Positions 9,997-24,029 are shown, counted from the stretch's first letter. The stretch is DNA of 64,000 bases from Pectobacterium polaris (GCF_002307355.1 NZ_CP017481.1:1426001-1490000); one strand, 5' to 3'. Notes: generated from the letters alone by a model not told the origin. Made by a program: numbers and translations.

Positions 9997-10772
9997 GCCG
10001 AGCCCCCGCATACCGGGCAATGGGGCGCGCGCGTCAACTGGAGCGTATTCCAGCTCTGCTGTTTGCCATTGAACATTCTCAGCTTGCCGTCCAACGCAGA
10101 CGGCATACCTGCCAGCAGCTTGATCGCTTCCAGCGCCTGAAGCGTGCCAATCACGCCGACCACCGGCCCCAGCACACCTGCGGTACGGCAGTTGCGCTGG
10201 GGTTCGGACGTATCGGGATACAGGCAGGCGTAGCAGCCAGCGTGATAAGGCGGCGTGAAGACGGCGAGCTGGCCGCTGAAACCGACGGCGCTCCCGCTGA
10301 TGAGCGGCTTGCCTGCGCTAAAGCAGGCGGCGTTAACCTCATGGCGAGTGGTCATATTGTCGCTGCAATCCAGCACCAGATCGACGCGGCTAACGGCGTG
10401 GCGTAACGCCTCACCGCTGAGCCTCTCGGTAATCGCAATCGCTTCTGAGTGCGGGTTTAACGCCTGTAGCTGACGCTGGGCTAGCATGGCTTTGGGCTTG
10501 TCGGTGTCGGAGGTGCGATACAGAATCTGGCGTTGCAGATTGCTGATATGCAGCGAGTCATCATCGGCAAGCAGTAACGTGCCGACCCCTGCGGCTGCCA
10601 GATAGAGTGAAGCGGGCGCACCCAATCCACCCAGCCCAACCAGCAGAACGCGGGCGGTTTTGATCTTCTCCTGACCGTCCGGGCCAATATCTTCCAGCAT
10701 CAGCTGACGGCTGTAGCGCATGAATTCGCTATCGCTCAGTCCGGCAGACGTTGGATGGGGATTCGTTACCAT
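9993..10772 (-). CDS. thiF: ThiS adenylyltransferase
   Basis: E1-like enzyme activating the ThiS C terminus with ATP. The nucleotide-binding loop is GLGGLGAPASLYLAAAGVG. Two zinc CxxC pairs are seen (CYAC and the C-terminal CPVCG), and the reactive cysteine lies in RNCRTAGVLGP. The ATG at 10772 is preferred to the upstream 10793 because a GGGAGG ribosome-binding site sits seven bases before it and it begins one base after the thiE stop. That gives 259 aa, close to the E. coli length. Confidence 0.95.
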   Translation of the reverse strand: MVTNPHPTSAGLSDSEFMRYSRQLMLEDIGPDGQEKIKTARVLLVGLGGLGAPASLYLAAAGVGTLLLADDDSLHISNLQRQILYRTSDTDKPKAMLAQRQLQALNPHSEAIAITERLSGEALRHAVSRVDLVLDCSDNMTTRHEVNAACFSAGKPLISGSAVGFSGQLAVFTPPYHAGCYACLYPDTSEPQRNCRTAGVLGPVVGVIGTLQALEAIKLLAGMPSALDGKLRMFNGKQQSWNTLQLTRAPHCPVCGGSA

Positions 10773-10773
10773 G

Positions 10774-13493
<2,720 letters not shown>

Positions 13494-13546
13494 TCAGAGC
13501 AGGTAGGTGGGAATACACAGCCTTGGGCTCAATGAGGTGCATTACT

Positions 13547-13684
13547 CTTGTTCCCTTCGCAGGTATTAACCCGATCAGGTTCCGCGGATCCCGAATTAAC
13601 GGTCTCAGCCTGTGCGCTCATAAGTTTCGTCATAACGATTGATTTCGTAAAACAAAACATGAGCACGCTAGGCACTCCGACAAG
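13547..13684 (-). ncRNA. TPP riboswitch (thi box) controlling thiCEFSGH
   Basis: On the minus strand the conserved aptamer is present in order: P1 5' arm CTTGT, GGAGTGCC, an extended arm (GTGCTCAT paired with ATGAGCGCAC), the pyrimidine-sensing GGCTGAGACC, GGAACCTGATC, GGGTTAATACCTGCGAAGGGA and P1 3' arm ACAAG. It matches the Enterobacterial thiC element except for the long P3a-like arm of roughly 60 nt. About 125 nt separate it from the thiC ATG. No U-tract terminator is visible there, which favours control of translation initiation or Rho-dependent termination (inference). Confidence 0.97.
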
Positions 13685-13722
13685 ATATGCCCGTCTCTTA
13701 AACGGGCCAATAAAACCCCTAC

Positions 13723-13751
13723 ACTGTATGTCGGCAAAACGCGGATGTCAA
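13723..13751 (-). promoter_or_regulatory. sigma-70 promoter of thiC operon
   Basis: A perfect -35 TTGACA (minus strand, 13751-13746) and -10 TACAGT (13728-13723) are separated by exactly 17 bp. The predicted start lies about 30 bases before the riboswitch. A short GCCCGT/ACGGGC hairpin (about 13689-13707) lies between start site and aptamer. Confidence 0.8.
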
Positions 13752-13811
13752 AGCGTGCCGCTTTTGCCTGTGCAGCGTGTGATGATTTACTTAAATAGCG
13801 TCAAATGACCA

Positions 13812-14273
13812 CTATTTGTCGTAAACCTGCTGGATCATGTTGTCTTCTAACGTAAAACGTTCTTCCAATGCTTCGCCGACGTGAGAGAGTGCCTGCTGGA
13901 ATTCGAGGCAGTTATCATGGTCAATGGCTGCCGCCAGATGGCTATCGTAAAACGTCATGATTTGCTGCGTGTTATTTTGCAGGGCGAGGTCGAGCTGGGT
14001 GGAAAGCGCTAATACTTGTTCGCTGTGGGTCGCTGCTTCATGCAGCATTTTTTCGTATAAATGAAAGTGGCCGGTAGAAAGATAGTCCACCAGATTCTGG
14101 CAAAAATTATCCAATGCCTCTTCATCCAGAAGAGAAAGCGTTTCCTTGTTCGGCTTGATGCCAACCAGATGATAGTAAGCCACCAGAAGCCGCTTACGCG
14201 CTTGTAGCCATTGGTCGATTAACGCATTATTGCCACCAACGTATTCAGTTAGACTTTGTAGCTGGTTTAGCAT
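13812..14273 (-). CDS. rsd: regulator of sigma D (anti-sigma-70)
   Basis: A 153-residue, mostly helical protein starting MLNQLQSLTEYVGG. It contains LIDQWLQARKRLLVAYYHLVG and ends EERFTLEDNMIQQVYDK, the Rsd/AlgQ pattern. Rsd binds region 4 of RpoD in stationary phase and shifts polymerase toward alternative sigma factors. It lies between thiC and nudC as in other Enterobacterales and is divergent from nudC. Confidence 0.95.
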   Translation of the reverse strand: MLNQLQSLTEYVGGNNALIDQWLQARKRLLVAYYHLVGIKPNKETLSLLDEEALDNFCQNLVDYLSTGHFHLYEKMLHEAATHSEQVLALSTQLDLALQNNTQQIMTFYDSHLAAAIDHDNCLEFQQALSHVGEALEERFTLEDNMIQQVYDK

Positions 14274-14381
14274 TGTTGACTCCGTGAACGGTAAGAAATA
14301 ACTGAAATCCCAGTTATAAAACTTATGTAATCACTCTGAATGTAAAATGCCAGTGAAGTGGCAGTGGAGCAATAAAAAGAT

Positions 14382-15164
14382 ATGGAACAGACGCTAAAAG
14401 GTGACGAAACCGGCTGGTGGGTGGTTAGCGATGCGGTACAAATCTGGCTCCCTCGGGGAGAATTACCGCGTGGAACGGCTACGGCGTGGGCGTTGCAGGG
14501 GAAAACGGCTCGCCAAATCGGCGAATGGCAAGGGCTGCCTGTCTGGCTGGTCTGTCAGGGACGAGATTCCGATATGGCATCAGTTCGCCAGTTGCTCGAT
14601 CAGGACGTGGGCTTATTCCAACTGGCGGGGCGAGGCGTACAGTTGGCCGAATTCTATCGCTCTCATCGTTTTTGCGGTTATTGCGGCCATGAAATGGTGC
14701 GGAGCAAAACGGAGCTGGCGTGCTTATGTCACCACTGCAAAGAGCGCTATTATCCGCAGATCGCGCCTTGCATCATCGTCGCGATTCGCCGTGGCGAGGA
14801 AATTTTGCTAGCGCAGCACAATCGGCATCGCGGAAACATGTACACCGTGCTGGCCGGGTTTGTCGAAGTGGGCGAAACGCTGGAGCAGACGGTCGTGCGT
14901 GAGGTGATGGAAGAGAGCCAAATTCAGATAAAAAACCTGCGTTATGTGAGTTCGCAGCCTTGGCCATTCCCTCATTCACTGATGATGGCGTTTATGGCCG
15001 ACTATGCGGGTGGCGAAATCAAGCATGACCCGAAAGAGCTGCGTGACGCGGGCTGGTTCCGTTATGACCAACTCCCGCAGTTGCCTCCTCCGGGCACCGT
15101 GGCGCGTCGGCTTATCGAAGATACGGTGATACTGTGCCGTGCTTATCATGAGAACGAAGGCTGA
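14382..15164 (+). CDS. nudC: NAD(H) pyrophosphatase / RNA deNADding Nudix hydrolase
   Basis: The four zinc cysteines are CGYCG (around residue 98) and CLCHHC (around residue 115). The Nudix box runs [20 protein letters not shown] with the REVMEE catalytic core. The SQPWPFPHS motif, diagnostic of NADH-type Nudix enzymes, follows. The enzyme cleaves NADH to NMNH and AMP and removes 5' NAD caps from RNA. Its 260 aa match the family. It is divergent from rsd. Confidence 0.96.
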   Translation: MEQTLKGDETGWWVVSDAVQIWLPRGELPRGTATAWALQGKTARQIGEWQGLPVWLVCQGRDSDMASVRQLLDQDVGLFQLAGRGVQLAEFYRSHRFCGYCGHEMVRSKTELACLCHHCKERYYPQIAPCIIVAIRRGEEILLAQHNRHRGNMYTVLAGFVEVGETLEQTVVREVMEESQIQIKNLRYVSSQPWPFPHSLMMAFMADYAGGEIKHDPKELRDAGWFRYDQLPQLPPPGTVARRLIEDTVILCRAYHENEG

Positions 15165-15312
15165 CATGGTACTATTGGCGTCATGAATGGCTCGCGTACA
15201 CCGCGCACCTGCGTCATCGCGTATTCGCTTCATAAAGCGTTTGCCTTATAACGCATCCGTTTCATCACATCTATCCGGTGTAGAACCGCCGTGAGGTTGA
15301 AAGGAAAAGAAC

Positions 15313-16377
15313 ATGACTGATCTGAAAAACGATCGCTATTTGCGGGCGTTATTACGCCAACCCGTTGATGTCACCCCGGTGTGGATGATGCGTCAGGCGG
15401 GGCGTTATCTGCCGGAATATAAGGCAACGCGCGCGCAGGCTGGTGATTTTATGTCGCTGTGTAAAAACGCAGAGCTGGCTTGTGAAGTCACGTTACAACC
15501 TTTACGGCGCTATGCGTTGGACGCAGCGATCCTGTTCTCTGACATTCTCACGATACCTGATGCCATGGGCTTAGGGCTTTATTTTGAAGCAGGGGAAGGC
15601 CCACGCTTTCATTCTCCGATCACGTCTCATGCCGATGTGGTTAACCTGCCGGTTCCCGATCCAGAGCAGGAACTCGGTTATGTGATGAATGCTGTGAGGA
15701 CGATCCGTAAAAGTCTCGCTGGGGAAGTGCCGCTGATTGGCTTCTCGGGCAGCCCGTGGACGCTGGCAACCTATATGGTTGAAGGCGGTAGCAGCAAAGC
15801 GTTTACCGTCATCAAGAAAATGATGTTCGCCGAGCCTAAAACGCTACACCTGTTGCTGGATAAGCTGGCTGATAGCGTCATTCTTTATCTCAACGCGCAG
15901 ATTCGTGCGGGTGCGCAGGCGGTGATGGTATTCGATACCTGGGGCGGCGCGCTGAGCGGGCGTGACTACAAAGAATTCTCCCTGCATTACATGCATAAGA
16001 TTGTTGATGGTTTACAGCGCGAGAATGAAGGCCGCCGTGTGCCCGTGACGCTCTTCACCAAAGGTGGAGGACAATGGCTGGAAGCGATGGCGGAAACAGG
16101 CTGCGACGCGCTGGGGCTGGACTGGACGAGCGATATTGCTGACGCACGCCGTCGTGTAGGCGACAAAGTCGCGCTACAGGGAAATATGGATCCGTCGATG
16201 CTGTATGCCGATCCGGCACGGATCGAGCAGGAAGTGGCATCGATCCTGGCTGGATTTGGGCAAGGCAACGGCCATGTGTTCAATCTGGGTCACGGCATTC
16301 ATCAGGATGTGCCGCCGGAGCATGCGGGCGTGTTTGTTGAGGCCGTCCATCGGTTATCTCGCCCTTATCACGCATGA
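15313..16377 (+). CDS. hemE: uroporphyrinogen III decarboxylase
   Basis: Cytosolic haem-pathway enzyme that removes four carboxyl groups from uroporphyrinogen III to give coproporphyrinogen III. The N-terminal signature [15 protein letters not shown] and the active-site [17 protein letters not shown] are present, with [20 protein letters not shown] and the C-terminal [14 protein letters not shown]. Length 354 aa is standard. An AAGGAAAAG ribosome-binding site precedes the ATG. Probably co-transcribed with nfi, which starts 15 bases after its stop. Confidence 0.97.
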   Translation: MTDLKNDRYLRALLRQPVDVTPVWMMRQAGRYLPEYKATRAQAGDFMSLCKNAELACEVTLQPLRRYALDAAILFSDILTIPDAMGLGLYFEAGEGPRFHSPITSHADVVNLPVPDPEQELGYVMNAVRTIRKSLAGEVPLIGFSGSPWTLATYMVEGGSSKAFTVIKKMMFAEPKTLHLLLDKLADSVILYLNAQIRAGAQAVMVFDTWGGALSGRDYKEFSLHYMHKIVDGLQRENEGRRVPVTLFTKGGGQWLEAMAETGCDALGLDWTSDIADARRRVGDKVALQGNMDPSMLYADPARIEQEVASILAGFGQGNGHVFNLGHGIHQDVPPEHAGVFVEAVHRLSRPYHA

Positions 16378-16392
16378 TTCACAGGAGGTGAT

Positions 16393-17082
16393 GTGATTGA
16401 TACACAACGGCTGCGGGCTGAACAGTTGGCCCGCGCTTCTGATGTGATTCGGCACGACGATTTACCTTTTGAGCAGCCCGCGTTTATCGCGGGTGCGGAT
16501 GTTGGCTTTGAGCAAGAAGGCTCAGTAACCCGCGCTGCGATTGCGGTAATGCGCTATCCTTCGTTGGAACTGATAGAATACAAGATTGCACGTATCAGCA
16601 CGACAATGCCTTACATTCCCGGCTTTCTTTCGTTTCGTGAATGCCCTGGGCTACTCGCTGCGTGGGCGTTGCTTGAACAAAAACCGGATCTGCTGTTTGT
16701 CGATGGGCATGGGATTTCCCACCCGCGTCGCCTCGGCGTTGCTAGCCATTTCGGCCTGTTAGTTGATGTTCCGACGATTGGCGTGGCGAAAAGCCGGCTT
16801 TGTGGCCGGTTTGAGCCGTTGGCAGAGGGCGTTGGCAGCCAGCAGCCGTTACTGGATAAGGACGAGCAGATTGGCTGGGTATGGCGCAGTAAAGCGCGCT
16901 GTAATCCGCTGTTTGTGGCGACGGGGCATCGAGTCAGTGAGGATAGTGCATTGTACTGGGTACAATCTTGTATGCGCGGCTACCGTTTACCGGAGCCGAC
17001 TCGTTGGGCTGATGCTGTCGCATCAAATCGTCCCGCGTTTGTGCGTTGGCAACGGCAGCAAGCCGCTAACGTATTGTCGTAA
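16393..17082 (+). CDS. nfi: endonuclease V (deoxyinosine 3' endonuclease)
   Basis: Repair nuclease that nicks DNA at the second phosphodiester 3' of deoxyinosine. Catalytic elements seen are AGADVGFE (first Asp), [30 protein letters not shown] and [10 protein letters not shown]. It starts with GTG at 16393: the ATG at 16391 is out of frame and stops at once, and AGGAGG (16382-16388) is well placed for the GTG. The 229 aa agree with E. coli Nfi. Confidence 0.95.
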   Translation: MIDTQRLRAEQLARASDVIRHDDLPFEQPAFIAGADVGFEQEGSVTRAAIAVMRYPSLELIEYKIARISTTMPYIPGFLSFRECPGLLAAWALLEQKPDLLFVDGHGISHPRRLGVASHFGLLVDVPTIGVAKSRLCGRFEPLAEGVGSQQPLLDKDEQIGWVWRSKARCNPLFVATGHRVSEDSALYWVQSCMRGYRLPEPTRWADAVASNRPAFVRWQRQQAANVLS

Positions 17083-17159
17083 AACTTTAGGAATTCAGGC
17101 ATAGGGCGTCACTGTGATTTCAGGTACACTGCCGTCCGTCGCCGTTAATGAGCATAAAA

Positions 17160-17750
17160 ATGTTACGTAACCCCATTCATTTACGTCTGGAAAAGCTGAC
17201 GAGCTGGCAACATGTCACTTTCATGGCATGTCTTTGTGAACGTATGTATCCAAATTACCACGAGTTTTGTCGTCAAACAGAATTCGGCGACGCGATGGTT
17301 TACCGTCGCATTCTCGATCTGGTATGGGAAACATTGGTTGTTAAAGATGCGAAGGTCAATTTCGATAGCCAGTTGGAAAAGCTGGAAGAAGCGGTTCCCG
17401 CTGCTGAAGATTACGATCTTTACGGCGTCTACCCGGCTATTGATGCCTGCATCGCACTGGGCGAGCTGATTCATTCGCGTTTAAGCGGTGAAACGCTGGA
17501 ACATGCGATAGCGATTAGCGAAACGTCTATCCGCACGGTTGCCATGCTGGAAATGACGCAGGCGGGCAAAGAAATGACCGACGATGAGCTCAAGGTTTTG
17601 CCTGCAATTGAAGAAGAATGGGACATCCAATGGGAGATTTTTCGCCTGTTGGCGGCCTGCGAAGAACGGGACATTGAGTTGATCAAAGGGCTCCGTTCCG
17701 ATGTGCGCGAGGCCGGAAGTAGTAACATCGGGATAAATTTGCATCAATAA
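17160..17750 (+). CDS. yjaG: DUF416 family protein YjaG
   Basis: Conserved gammaproteobacterial protein of unknown function (196 aa from this start). It begins MLRNPIHLRLEKL and continues WQHVTFMACLCERMYPNY, KVNFDSQLEKLEEAVPAAEDYDLYG and EWDIQWEIFRLLA, matching E. coli YjaG almost throughout. The ATG at 17160 is chosen over 17148 to agree with that protein. Its place between nfi and hupA is the conserved order. No signal or membrane segment; probably cytosolic. Confidence 0.92.
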   Translation: MLRNPIHLRLEKLTSWQHVTFMACLCERMYPNYHEFCRQTEFGDAMVYRRILDLVWETLVVKDAKVNFDSQLEKLEEAVPAAEDYDLYGVYPAIDACIALGELIHSRLSGETLEHAIAISETSIRTVAMLEMTQAGKEMTDDELKVLPAIEEEWDIQWEIFRLLAACEERDIELIKGLRSDVREAGSSNIGINLHQ

Positions 17751-17954
17751 CGCGATAAAACGTGATTTAAGGCCTGAAATGGCCTGTCTTAAGGCTTCAC
17801 ATTCGCACCCTGTCTGGTCTACATTTGGGGGGCGTAAAAAAAGTGGCTGTCGGTGCGTGTATGCAGGAGAGTGCTATTACACCCTGAAACGGGAAAGGGC
17901 ATATCCGTCGCACTCGATGCTTAGCAAGCGATAAACACACTGTAAGGATAACTT

Positions 17955-18227
17955 ATGAATAAGACTCAACTGATTGATGTAATTGCGGACAAAGCTGATC
18001 TGTCAAAAGCACAGGCTAAAGCAGCTCTGGAATCAACTTTGGCGGCAATTACCGAGTCTCTGAAAGAAGGTGATGCAGTACAATTAGTTGGTTTTGGTAC
18101 GTTTAAAGTGAACCATCGTAATGAGCGCACTGGCCGCAACCCACAAACCGGTAAAGAAATCAAAATTGCTGCTGCCAATGTGCCAGCGTTTGTTTCTGGC
18201 AAGGCTCTGAAAGACGCTGTTAAATAA
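17955..18227 (+). CDS. hupA: DNA-binding protein HU-alpha
   Basis: A 90-residue histone-like nucleoid protein: [18 protein letters not shown], then [21 protein letters not shown] forming the DNA-wrapping arm with the key proline, and the C-terminal [10 protein letters not shown]. The sequence is essentially the enterobacterial HU-alpha. TAAGGATAAC supplies the ribosome-binding site. It bends DNA non-specifically as homodimer or HU-alpha-beta heterodimer. A terminator lies 27 bases after the stop. Confidence 0.99.
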   Translation: MNKTQLIDVIADKADLSKAQAKAALESTLAAITESLKEGDAVQLVGFGTFKVNHRNERTGRNPQTGKEIKIAAANVPAFVSGKALKDAVK

Positions 18228-18231
18228 GCCC

Positions 18232-18918
18232 ATGCCGGTTAAAAGTTTAAGCAGAGGGGCGTTTTCGCCCCTTTTGCTTTTACGACGTTTGTGTGGCGCA
18301 GGCCTCGTGCTGATAGCCGTGATAGCCTGCAGTAGCCGCACCGCACCGCCGGACGTTTTCGCCAGCGGTTACGTTGCCGATCGTGGTGTTGTGCGTTTGT
18401 GGCGCAAGGATGATGCGCAGAACACGACGGCGCTGACCACCGTATACAACCCGCTTCAAGGCAATGCTCTGGTGGTGACGCGCTATACGTTCCAGCAGGA
18501 TAAGCTACGCGAGATACAGCGTAATCAGCTCGGGGCGCAACAAGAAGATATGCGTTTGCGCTTTGCAGAAGATGGCACTGTCAGCTTTATGCAGCGACAG
18601 CTTGCCGAAAGACGTGAATCGGTTTCTGATGATGAAATCGCGCTCTACCAGTTTGATGCTAAGCGCATGCTGGAATTGAGCGATGTATTGCGTGCAGGCA
18701 AGGTGAGATTAAAGCAAGGAAAATGGCTGGAAGGGCAGGTGCAGTCTTGTGACGGTACGGTGGTTCGCCCTGATTTTGACAATGACTCGCGTGAATGGAT
18801 CGCGCAGCAAAAAGCGCATGCAACGCGCCCGCTAAACGTCGCGTGGCTGGAAGCGCCAGAAGGGACGCAGTTATTGCTGGTGGTGGAAGATGATGTCTGC
18901 CAGTGGCAGCCGAAATAG
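18232..18918 (+). CDS. yjaH: DUF1481 family lipoprotein YjaH
   Basis: Conserved protein of unknown function downstream of hupA. An N-terminal hydrophobic stretch (LCGAGLVLIAVIACSS) ends in a plausible lipobox VIA-C, so the mature protein would begin at Cys33 and sit in the envelope as a lipoprotein. The start is uncertain. The ATG at 18232 is four bases after hupA and has no clear ribosome-binding site, and the hupA terminator lies inside the first 17 codons. A TTG or GTG start further on (for example 18274) would leave a shorter but still functional signal peptide. It converges on purD. Confidence 0.8.
   Translation: MPVKSLSRGAFSPLLLLRRLCGAGLVLIAVIACSSRTAPPDVFASGYVADRGVVRLWRKDDAQNTTALTTVYNPLQGNALVVTRYTFQQDKLREIQRNQLGAQQEDMRLRFAEDGTVSFMQRQLAERRESVSDDEIALYQFDAKRMLELSDVLRAGKVRLKQGKWLEGQVQSCDGTVVRPDFDNDSREWIAQQKAHATRPLNVAWLEAPEGTQLLLVVEDDVCQWQPK
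18255..18280 (+). terminator. hupA intrinsic terminator
   Basis: AGGGGCG and CGCCCCT with a TTTT loop, followed by TTTGCTTTT, form a standard terminator after hupA. It lies inside the longest open frame of the next gene (yjaH), which bears on that gene's start. Confidence 0.9.
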
Positions 18919-18927
18919 CCATTAGCT

Positions 18928-18951
18928 ATAAAAAACCCGGATTTCTCCGGG
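18928..18951 (-). terminator. purHD operon terminator
   Basis: On the minus strand CCCGGA-GAAA-TCCGGG is followed by TTTTTTAT, 39 bases beyond the purD stop codon. This is an intrinsic terminator for the purHD transcript; on the plus strand only A residues flank it, so it is directional. Confidence 0.88.
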
Positions 18952-18989
18952 CTTCAGTATTTATCAGACAATCGTTATCGCATTGTTTA

Positions 18990-20276
18990 TCAGGCTTGCT
19001 CGCGCTCAATAGCACGGTAGCCGATGTCTTTTCGACAGAATACCCCTTGCCACTGAATACCTGCTGCTATTTCATAAGCGCGTTGTTGTGCTTCAGCGAC
19101 GGTATTGCCTAATGCAGTGACGCACAGTACACGGCCGCCGTTGGTCACGACATCAATGCCGTTCAACTTGGTGCCAGCATGGAAGACTTTGCCATCTTCG
19201 GCATCCTGCTGCGGTAAACCAGAAATTACATCGCCTGTATTGTAGTCAGCCGGATAACCGCCTGCTGCCAATACCACGCCCAAAGACGGACGTTCATCCC
19301 AGACTGAATCTTTCTGATCCAGCGTGCCGTCACAGGCCGCCAGACACAGTTCCACCAGATCGGAGCGCAGGCGCAGCATAATTGGCTGTGTTTCTGGATC
19401 GCCAAAGCGGCAGTTGAATTCGATCACTTTTGGTTGACCATCGGCAGAAATCATCAGACCGGCATACAGGAAACCGACGTAGGTATTTCCCTCTGCGGCC
19501 ATGCCGTTGACGGTCGGCCAAATCACTTGATCCATCACGCGCTGGTGGATTTCATCGGTCACGACCGGCGCTGGCGAATAAGCGCCCATACCACCGGTAT
19601 TCGGGCCAGTATCTTTATCCCCAACGCGTTTATGATCCTGGCTGGTTGCCATCGGCAACACATTCTTGCCATCCACCATCACGATGAAGCTGGCTTCTTC
19701 GCCATCAAGGAACTCTTCCACCACGATACGGTGTCCGGCATCGCCGAATGCATTCCCCGCCAACATATCCTGAATGGCGTTTTCTGCTTCCTGCAACGTC
19801 ATGGCGACAATCACGCCTTTACCAGCGGCTAACCCATCAGCCTTGATGACGATCGGTGCGCCTTTGCTGCGGACATAGGCCAGCGCGGGTTCAACTTCGG
19901 TGAAGTTCTGGTATTCCGCCGACGGAATATTGTGGCGTGCCAGAAAATCTTTAGTAAAGGCTTTAGAGCCTTCTAACTGTGCAGCGCCCTGCGTTGGGCC
20001 AAAGATTTTTAGACCTGCGCTCTGAAATGCATCGACAACACCGATAACTAACGGTGTTTCCGGGCCAACGATGGTCAAATCGATGTGATTTTCCTGCGCA
20101 AAAGCGACTAACGCTGGAATATCAGTGGCGGCGATATCGACGTTGGTCAGCGCCGTCTCAAGCGCGGTGCCCGCGTTTCCTGGAGCAACATAAACACGTT
20201 TCGCCAGCGGTGACTGTGAGGCTTTCCAGGCTAGCGCGTGCTCGCGTCCGCCATTACCAATTACTAAAATGTTCAT
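18990..20276 (-). CDS. purD: phosphoribosylamine-glycine ligase (GARS)
   Basis: ATP-grasp enzyme of purine synthesis that joins glycine to phosphoribosylamine. It starts MNILVIGNGGREHALAW. Motifs seen include VGPETPLVIGVVDAF, VIKADGLAAGKGV (ATP-grasp), VVEEFLDGEEAS and KVIEFNCRFGDPETQ. Length is 428 aa. It is the second gene of purHD, 17 bases after purH, and is presumably under the same PurR control. Confidence 0.97.
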   Translation of the reverse strand: MNILVIGNGGREHALAWKASQSPLAKRVYVAPGNAGTALETALTNVDIAATDIPALVAFAQENHIDLTIVGPETPLVIGVVDAFQSAGLKIFGPTQGAAQLEGSKAFTKDFLARHNIPSAEYQNFTEVEPALAYVRSKGAPIVIKADGLAAGKGVIVAMTLQEAENAIQDMLAGNAFGDAGHRIVVEEFLDGEEASFIVMVDGKNVLPMATSQDHKRVGDKDTGPNTGGMGAYSPAPVVTDEIHQRVMDQVIWPTVNGMAAEGNTYVGFLYAGLMISADGQPKVIEFNCRFGDPETQPIMLRLRSDLVELCLAACDGTLDQKDSVWDERPSLGVVLAAGGYPADYNTGDVISGLPQQDAEDGKVFHAGTKLNGIDVVTNGGRVLCVTALGNTVAEAQQRAYEIAAGIQWQGVFCRKDIGYRAIEREQA

Positions 20277-20293
20277 TTCGGTCAGCTCCAGAA

Positions 20294-21883
20294 TTAATGG
20301 CGGAAATGGCGCATGTCGGTAAAGATCATCGCAATGCCGTGTTCGTTGGCGGCAGCAATGACTTCATCATCACGAATCGACCCGCCCGGTTGGATCACGC
20401 AGGTAATGCCAACGGCCGCAGCGGCATCAATACCATCACGGAATGGGAAGAACGCATCAGACGCCATAGCGGAACCTTTTACTTCTAGCCCTTCATCGCT
20501 TGCTTTGATACCGGCGATTTTCGCTGAGTAAACGCGGCTCATCTGGCCAGCACCTATACCGATGGTCATGTTGTCGCGTGCGTACACAATCGCATTGGAT
20601 TTAACGAACTTAGCCACTTTCCAACAGAAAAGGGCATCACGTAATTCCTGTTCGCTCGGCTGACGCTCGGTCACGACACGCAGTTGAGACGCATCGACCA
20701 TGCCCAGATCGCGATCCTGTACCAGCAAACCGCCGTTGACACGTTTGAAATCCAGCCCAAGAACGCGCTGTTGCCAGCTACCACTAGTCAGGACGCGTAC
20801 GTTCTGTTTGGCTGCAGTCACCTTCAACGCTGCCTCGCTGGCAGATGGGGCAATAATGACTTCGACAAACTGGCGGCTAATGATGGCCTGCGCCGTCTCT
20901 TCATCCAGCTCGCGGTTGAAAGCGATAATGCCGCCGAATGCAGATGTTGGGTCGGTTTTATAGGCACGCTCGTAAGCATCAAGAATTGAGTCGCCAATCG
21001 CTACGCCGCACGGATTCGCGTGTTTAACGATAACGCAGGCCGGTTCGGCAAATTCTTTCACACATTCCAGCGCCGCATCGGTATCGGCGATGTTGTTATA
21101 AGACAGCGCTTTGCCTTGTAACTGTGTAGAGGTGGCGACAGAGGCCTCGTGAATATTCTCTTCTATATAGAAGGCAGCTTGCTGATGGCTGTTTTCGCCG
21201 TAACGCATGTCCTGCTTTTTGATGTAGTTCAGGTTCAACGTGCGCGGGAAGTGGCCCGATGGCTTATCGGTATCGCCGTGGTAAGGCGGAACCAGTGCAC
21301 CAAAGTAGTTGGCAATCATACTGTCGTAAGCGGCAGTGTGCTCGAAGGCTTTGATCGCTAAATCGAAACGGGTTTCGTAGGTCAGTGAACCTTCGTTGGT
21401 GTCGATTTCATTAATGATGGCACTGTAGTCGCTGCTCTTGACCACGATAGCCACATCTTTATGGTTCTTGGCGGCGGAGCGAACCATCGTCGGGCCACCG
21501 ATATCAATATTCTCAACCGCATCTTCTAACGTGCAGTTCTCACGAGCGACGGTCTGAGCAAACGGATACAGATTCACAACGACGATATCAATGGGTTTGA
21601 TGTCGTGTTGCGTCATGATCGCATCATCTTGATCGCGACGTCCCAGAATGCCGCCGTGTACTTTCGGGTGCAGGGTCTTCACACGCCCATCCATCATTTC
21701 TGGGAAACCGGTGTAGTCAGAGACTTCAGTCACCGCTAAGCCAGCATCGGCCAGCAAACGTGCGGTTCCACCAGTTGAAAGGAGCTCGACGCCACGGTGG
21801 GACAGAGCTTGAGCAAATTCGACAATACCTGCTTTGTCAGAAACGCTGAGCAGAGCGCGGCGAATTGGACGGCGTTGTTGCAT
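20294..21883 (-). CDS. purH: bifunctional AICAR transformylase / IMP cyclohydrolase
   Basis: It catalyses the last two steps of IMP synthesis. The N-terminal cyclohydrolase domain begins [17 protein letters not shown] and contains [14 protein letters not shown] and [18 protein letters not shown]. The transformylase half has [13 protein letters not shown] [12 protein letters not shown] and KHANPCGVA. The frame is open to 22141, but the ATG at 21883 gives the standard 529 aa and the longer version would overrun the promoter and PurR site. Confidence 0.97.
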   Translation of the reverse strand: MQQRRPIRRALLSVSDKAGIVEFAQALSHRGVELLSTGGTARLLADAGLAVTEVSDYTGFPEMMDGRVKTLHPKVHGGILGRRDQDDAIMTQHDIKPIDIVVVNLYPFAQTVARENCTLEDAVENIDIGGPTMVRSAAKNHKDVAIVVKSSDYSAIINEIDTNEGSLTYETRFDLAIKAFEHTAAYDSMIANYFGALVPPYHGDTDKPSGHFPRTLNLNYIKKQDMRYGENSHQQAAFYIEENIHEASVATSTQLQGKALSYNNIADTDAALECVKEFAEPACVIVKHANPCGVAIGDSILDAYERAYKTDPTSAFGGIIAFNRELDEETAQAIISRQFVEVIIAPSASEAALKVTAAKQNVRVLTSGSWQQRVLGLDFKRVNGGLLVQDRDLGMVDASQLRVVTERQPSEQELRDALFCWKVAKFVKSNAIVYARDNMTIGIGAGQMSRVYSAKIAGIKASDEGLEVKGSAMASDAFFPFRDGIDAAAAVGITCVIQPGGSIRDDEVIAAANEHGIAMIFTDMRHFRH

Positions 21884-22026
21884 GATGATGTTATCCCCTG
21901 GATTTGGGTAGTCAGTAAAGAACGGTATGTGAATATCGTCTTTGTCAGAGCCATAATTGCGGAATAAAGAGAAATATTCAGTTAGCGTTCGCAGAAATAC
22001 GACGATTTTGAACGGGGTGAATTGTA

Positions 22027-22042
22027 GCGAAAACGTTTGCGT
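22027..22042 (-). promoter_or_regulatory. PurR operator of purHD
   Basis: The minus strand reads ACGCAAACGTTTTCGC, matching the pur-box consensus (ACGCAAACGTTTTCNT) at nearly every position, about 145 bases upstream of the purH ATG. A TACAAT hexamer (22026-22021) directly follows and may be the -10 element, so repressor binding would block polymerase. TTGACG lies at 22054-22049, but the spacing is too long for a standard promoter. Confidence 0.9.
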
Positions 22043-22159
22043 GATGCTCGTCAATTTTTGAATAGAATGCTTTCTGTGGATAAGTTTGTGCAAAAATAGG
22101 TATAAAGCGGGGTTTTGCTGTGGAATGCAGCAAACAGTCATTTTTCTTTAAAACACCTA

Positions 22160-22187
22160 TTGCGGCCTGACGAGAAGTCCCTATAAT
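22160..22187 (+). promoter_or_regulatory. rrn P1 promoter
   Basis: A -10 TATAAT (22182-22187) followed by GCGC and a -35-like TTGCGG (22160-22165) with a 16-bp spacer reproduce the rrn P1 core, including the GC-rich discriminator region and the downstream CACTGACACGGCAAC. Such promoters are growth-rate and ppGpp controlled and usually Fis-activated. Confidence 0.88.
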
Positions 22188-22265
22188 GCGCATCCACTGA
22201 CACGGCAACAGCGACACGCGGTTGGGGTGTCAGTAAAAAGATTCAATGAAGCAGTCAGTAATGAC

Positions 22266-22293
22266 TTGACTTTAAAGCGGATTAGCATAGTAT
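22266..22293 (+). promoter_or_regulatory. rrn P2 promoter
   Basis: TTGACT (22266-22271) and TAGTAT (22288-22293) with a 16-bp spacer, about 105 bases after P1, match the tandem P2 promoter position. Confidence 0.8.
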
Positions 22294-22323
22294 ATGCAGC
22301 CCGCGCCACCGATGATGTGGCAC

Positions 22324-22335
22324 CGCTCTTTAACA
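22324..22335 (+). promoter_or_regulatory. boxA antitermination site, 16S leader
   Basis: CGCTCTTTAACA is the rrn boxA that loads the Nus antitermination complex. Close behind, 22342-22357 (TCAGACAATCTGTGTG) is the exact reverse complement of 24060-24075, forming the RNase III processing stem around 16S. Confidence 0.88.
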
Positions 22336-22487
22336 ATATAATCAGACAATCTGTGTGGGCACTCACAAGACCGTATCTTAACGATATAAAAAGTCTTGAA
22401 GAGTGAACAACAGTGAAATTCATTACGAATAAACAGTTACTAATTCTTTGAGCATCGCTGACGAGTTCAGCAAATCAAACAAATCTT

Positions 22488-24029
<1,542 letters not shown>

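Noticed and set aside
13548..13808. 86-codon open frame across the thiC leader
   Set aside because: Antisense to the riboswitch and promoter; no coding evidence.
21884..22141. N-terminal extension of purH
   Set aside because: It would translate through the PurR operator; the standard 529-aa protein starts at 21883.
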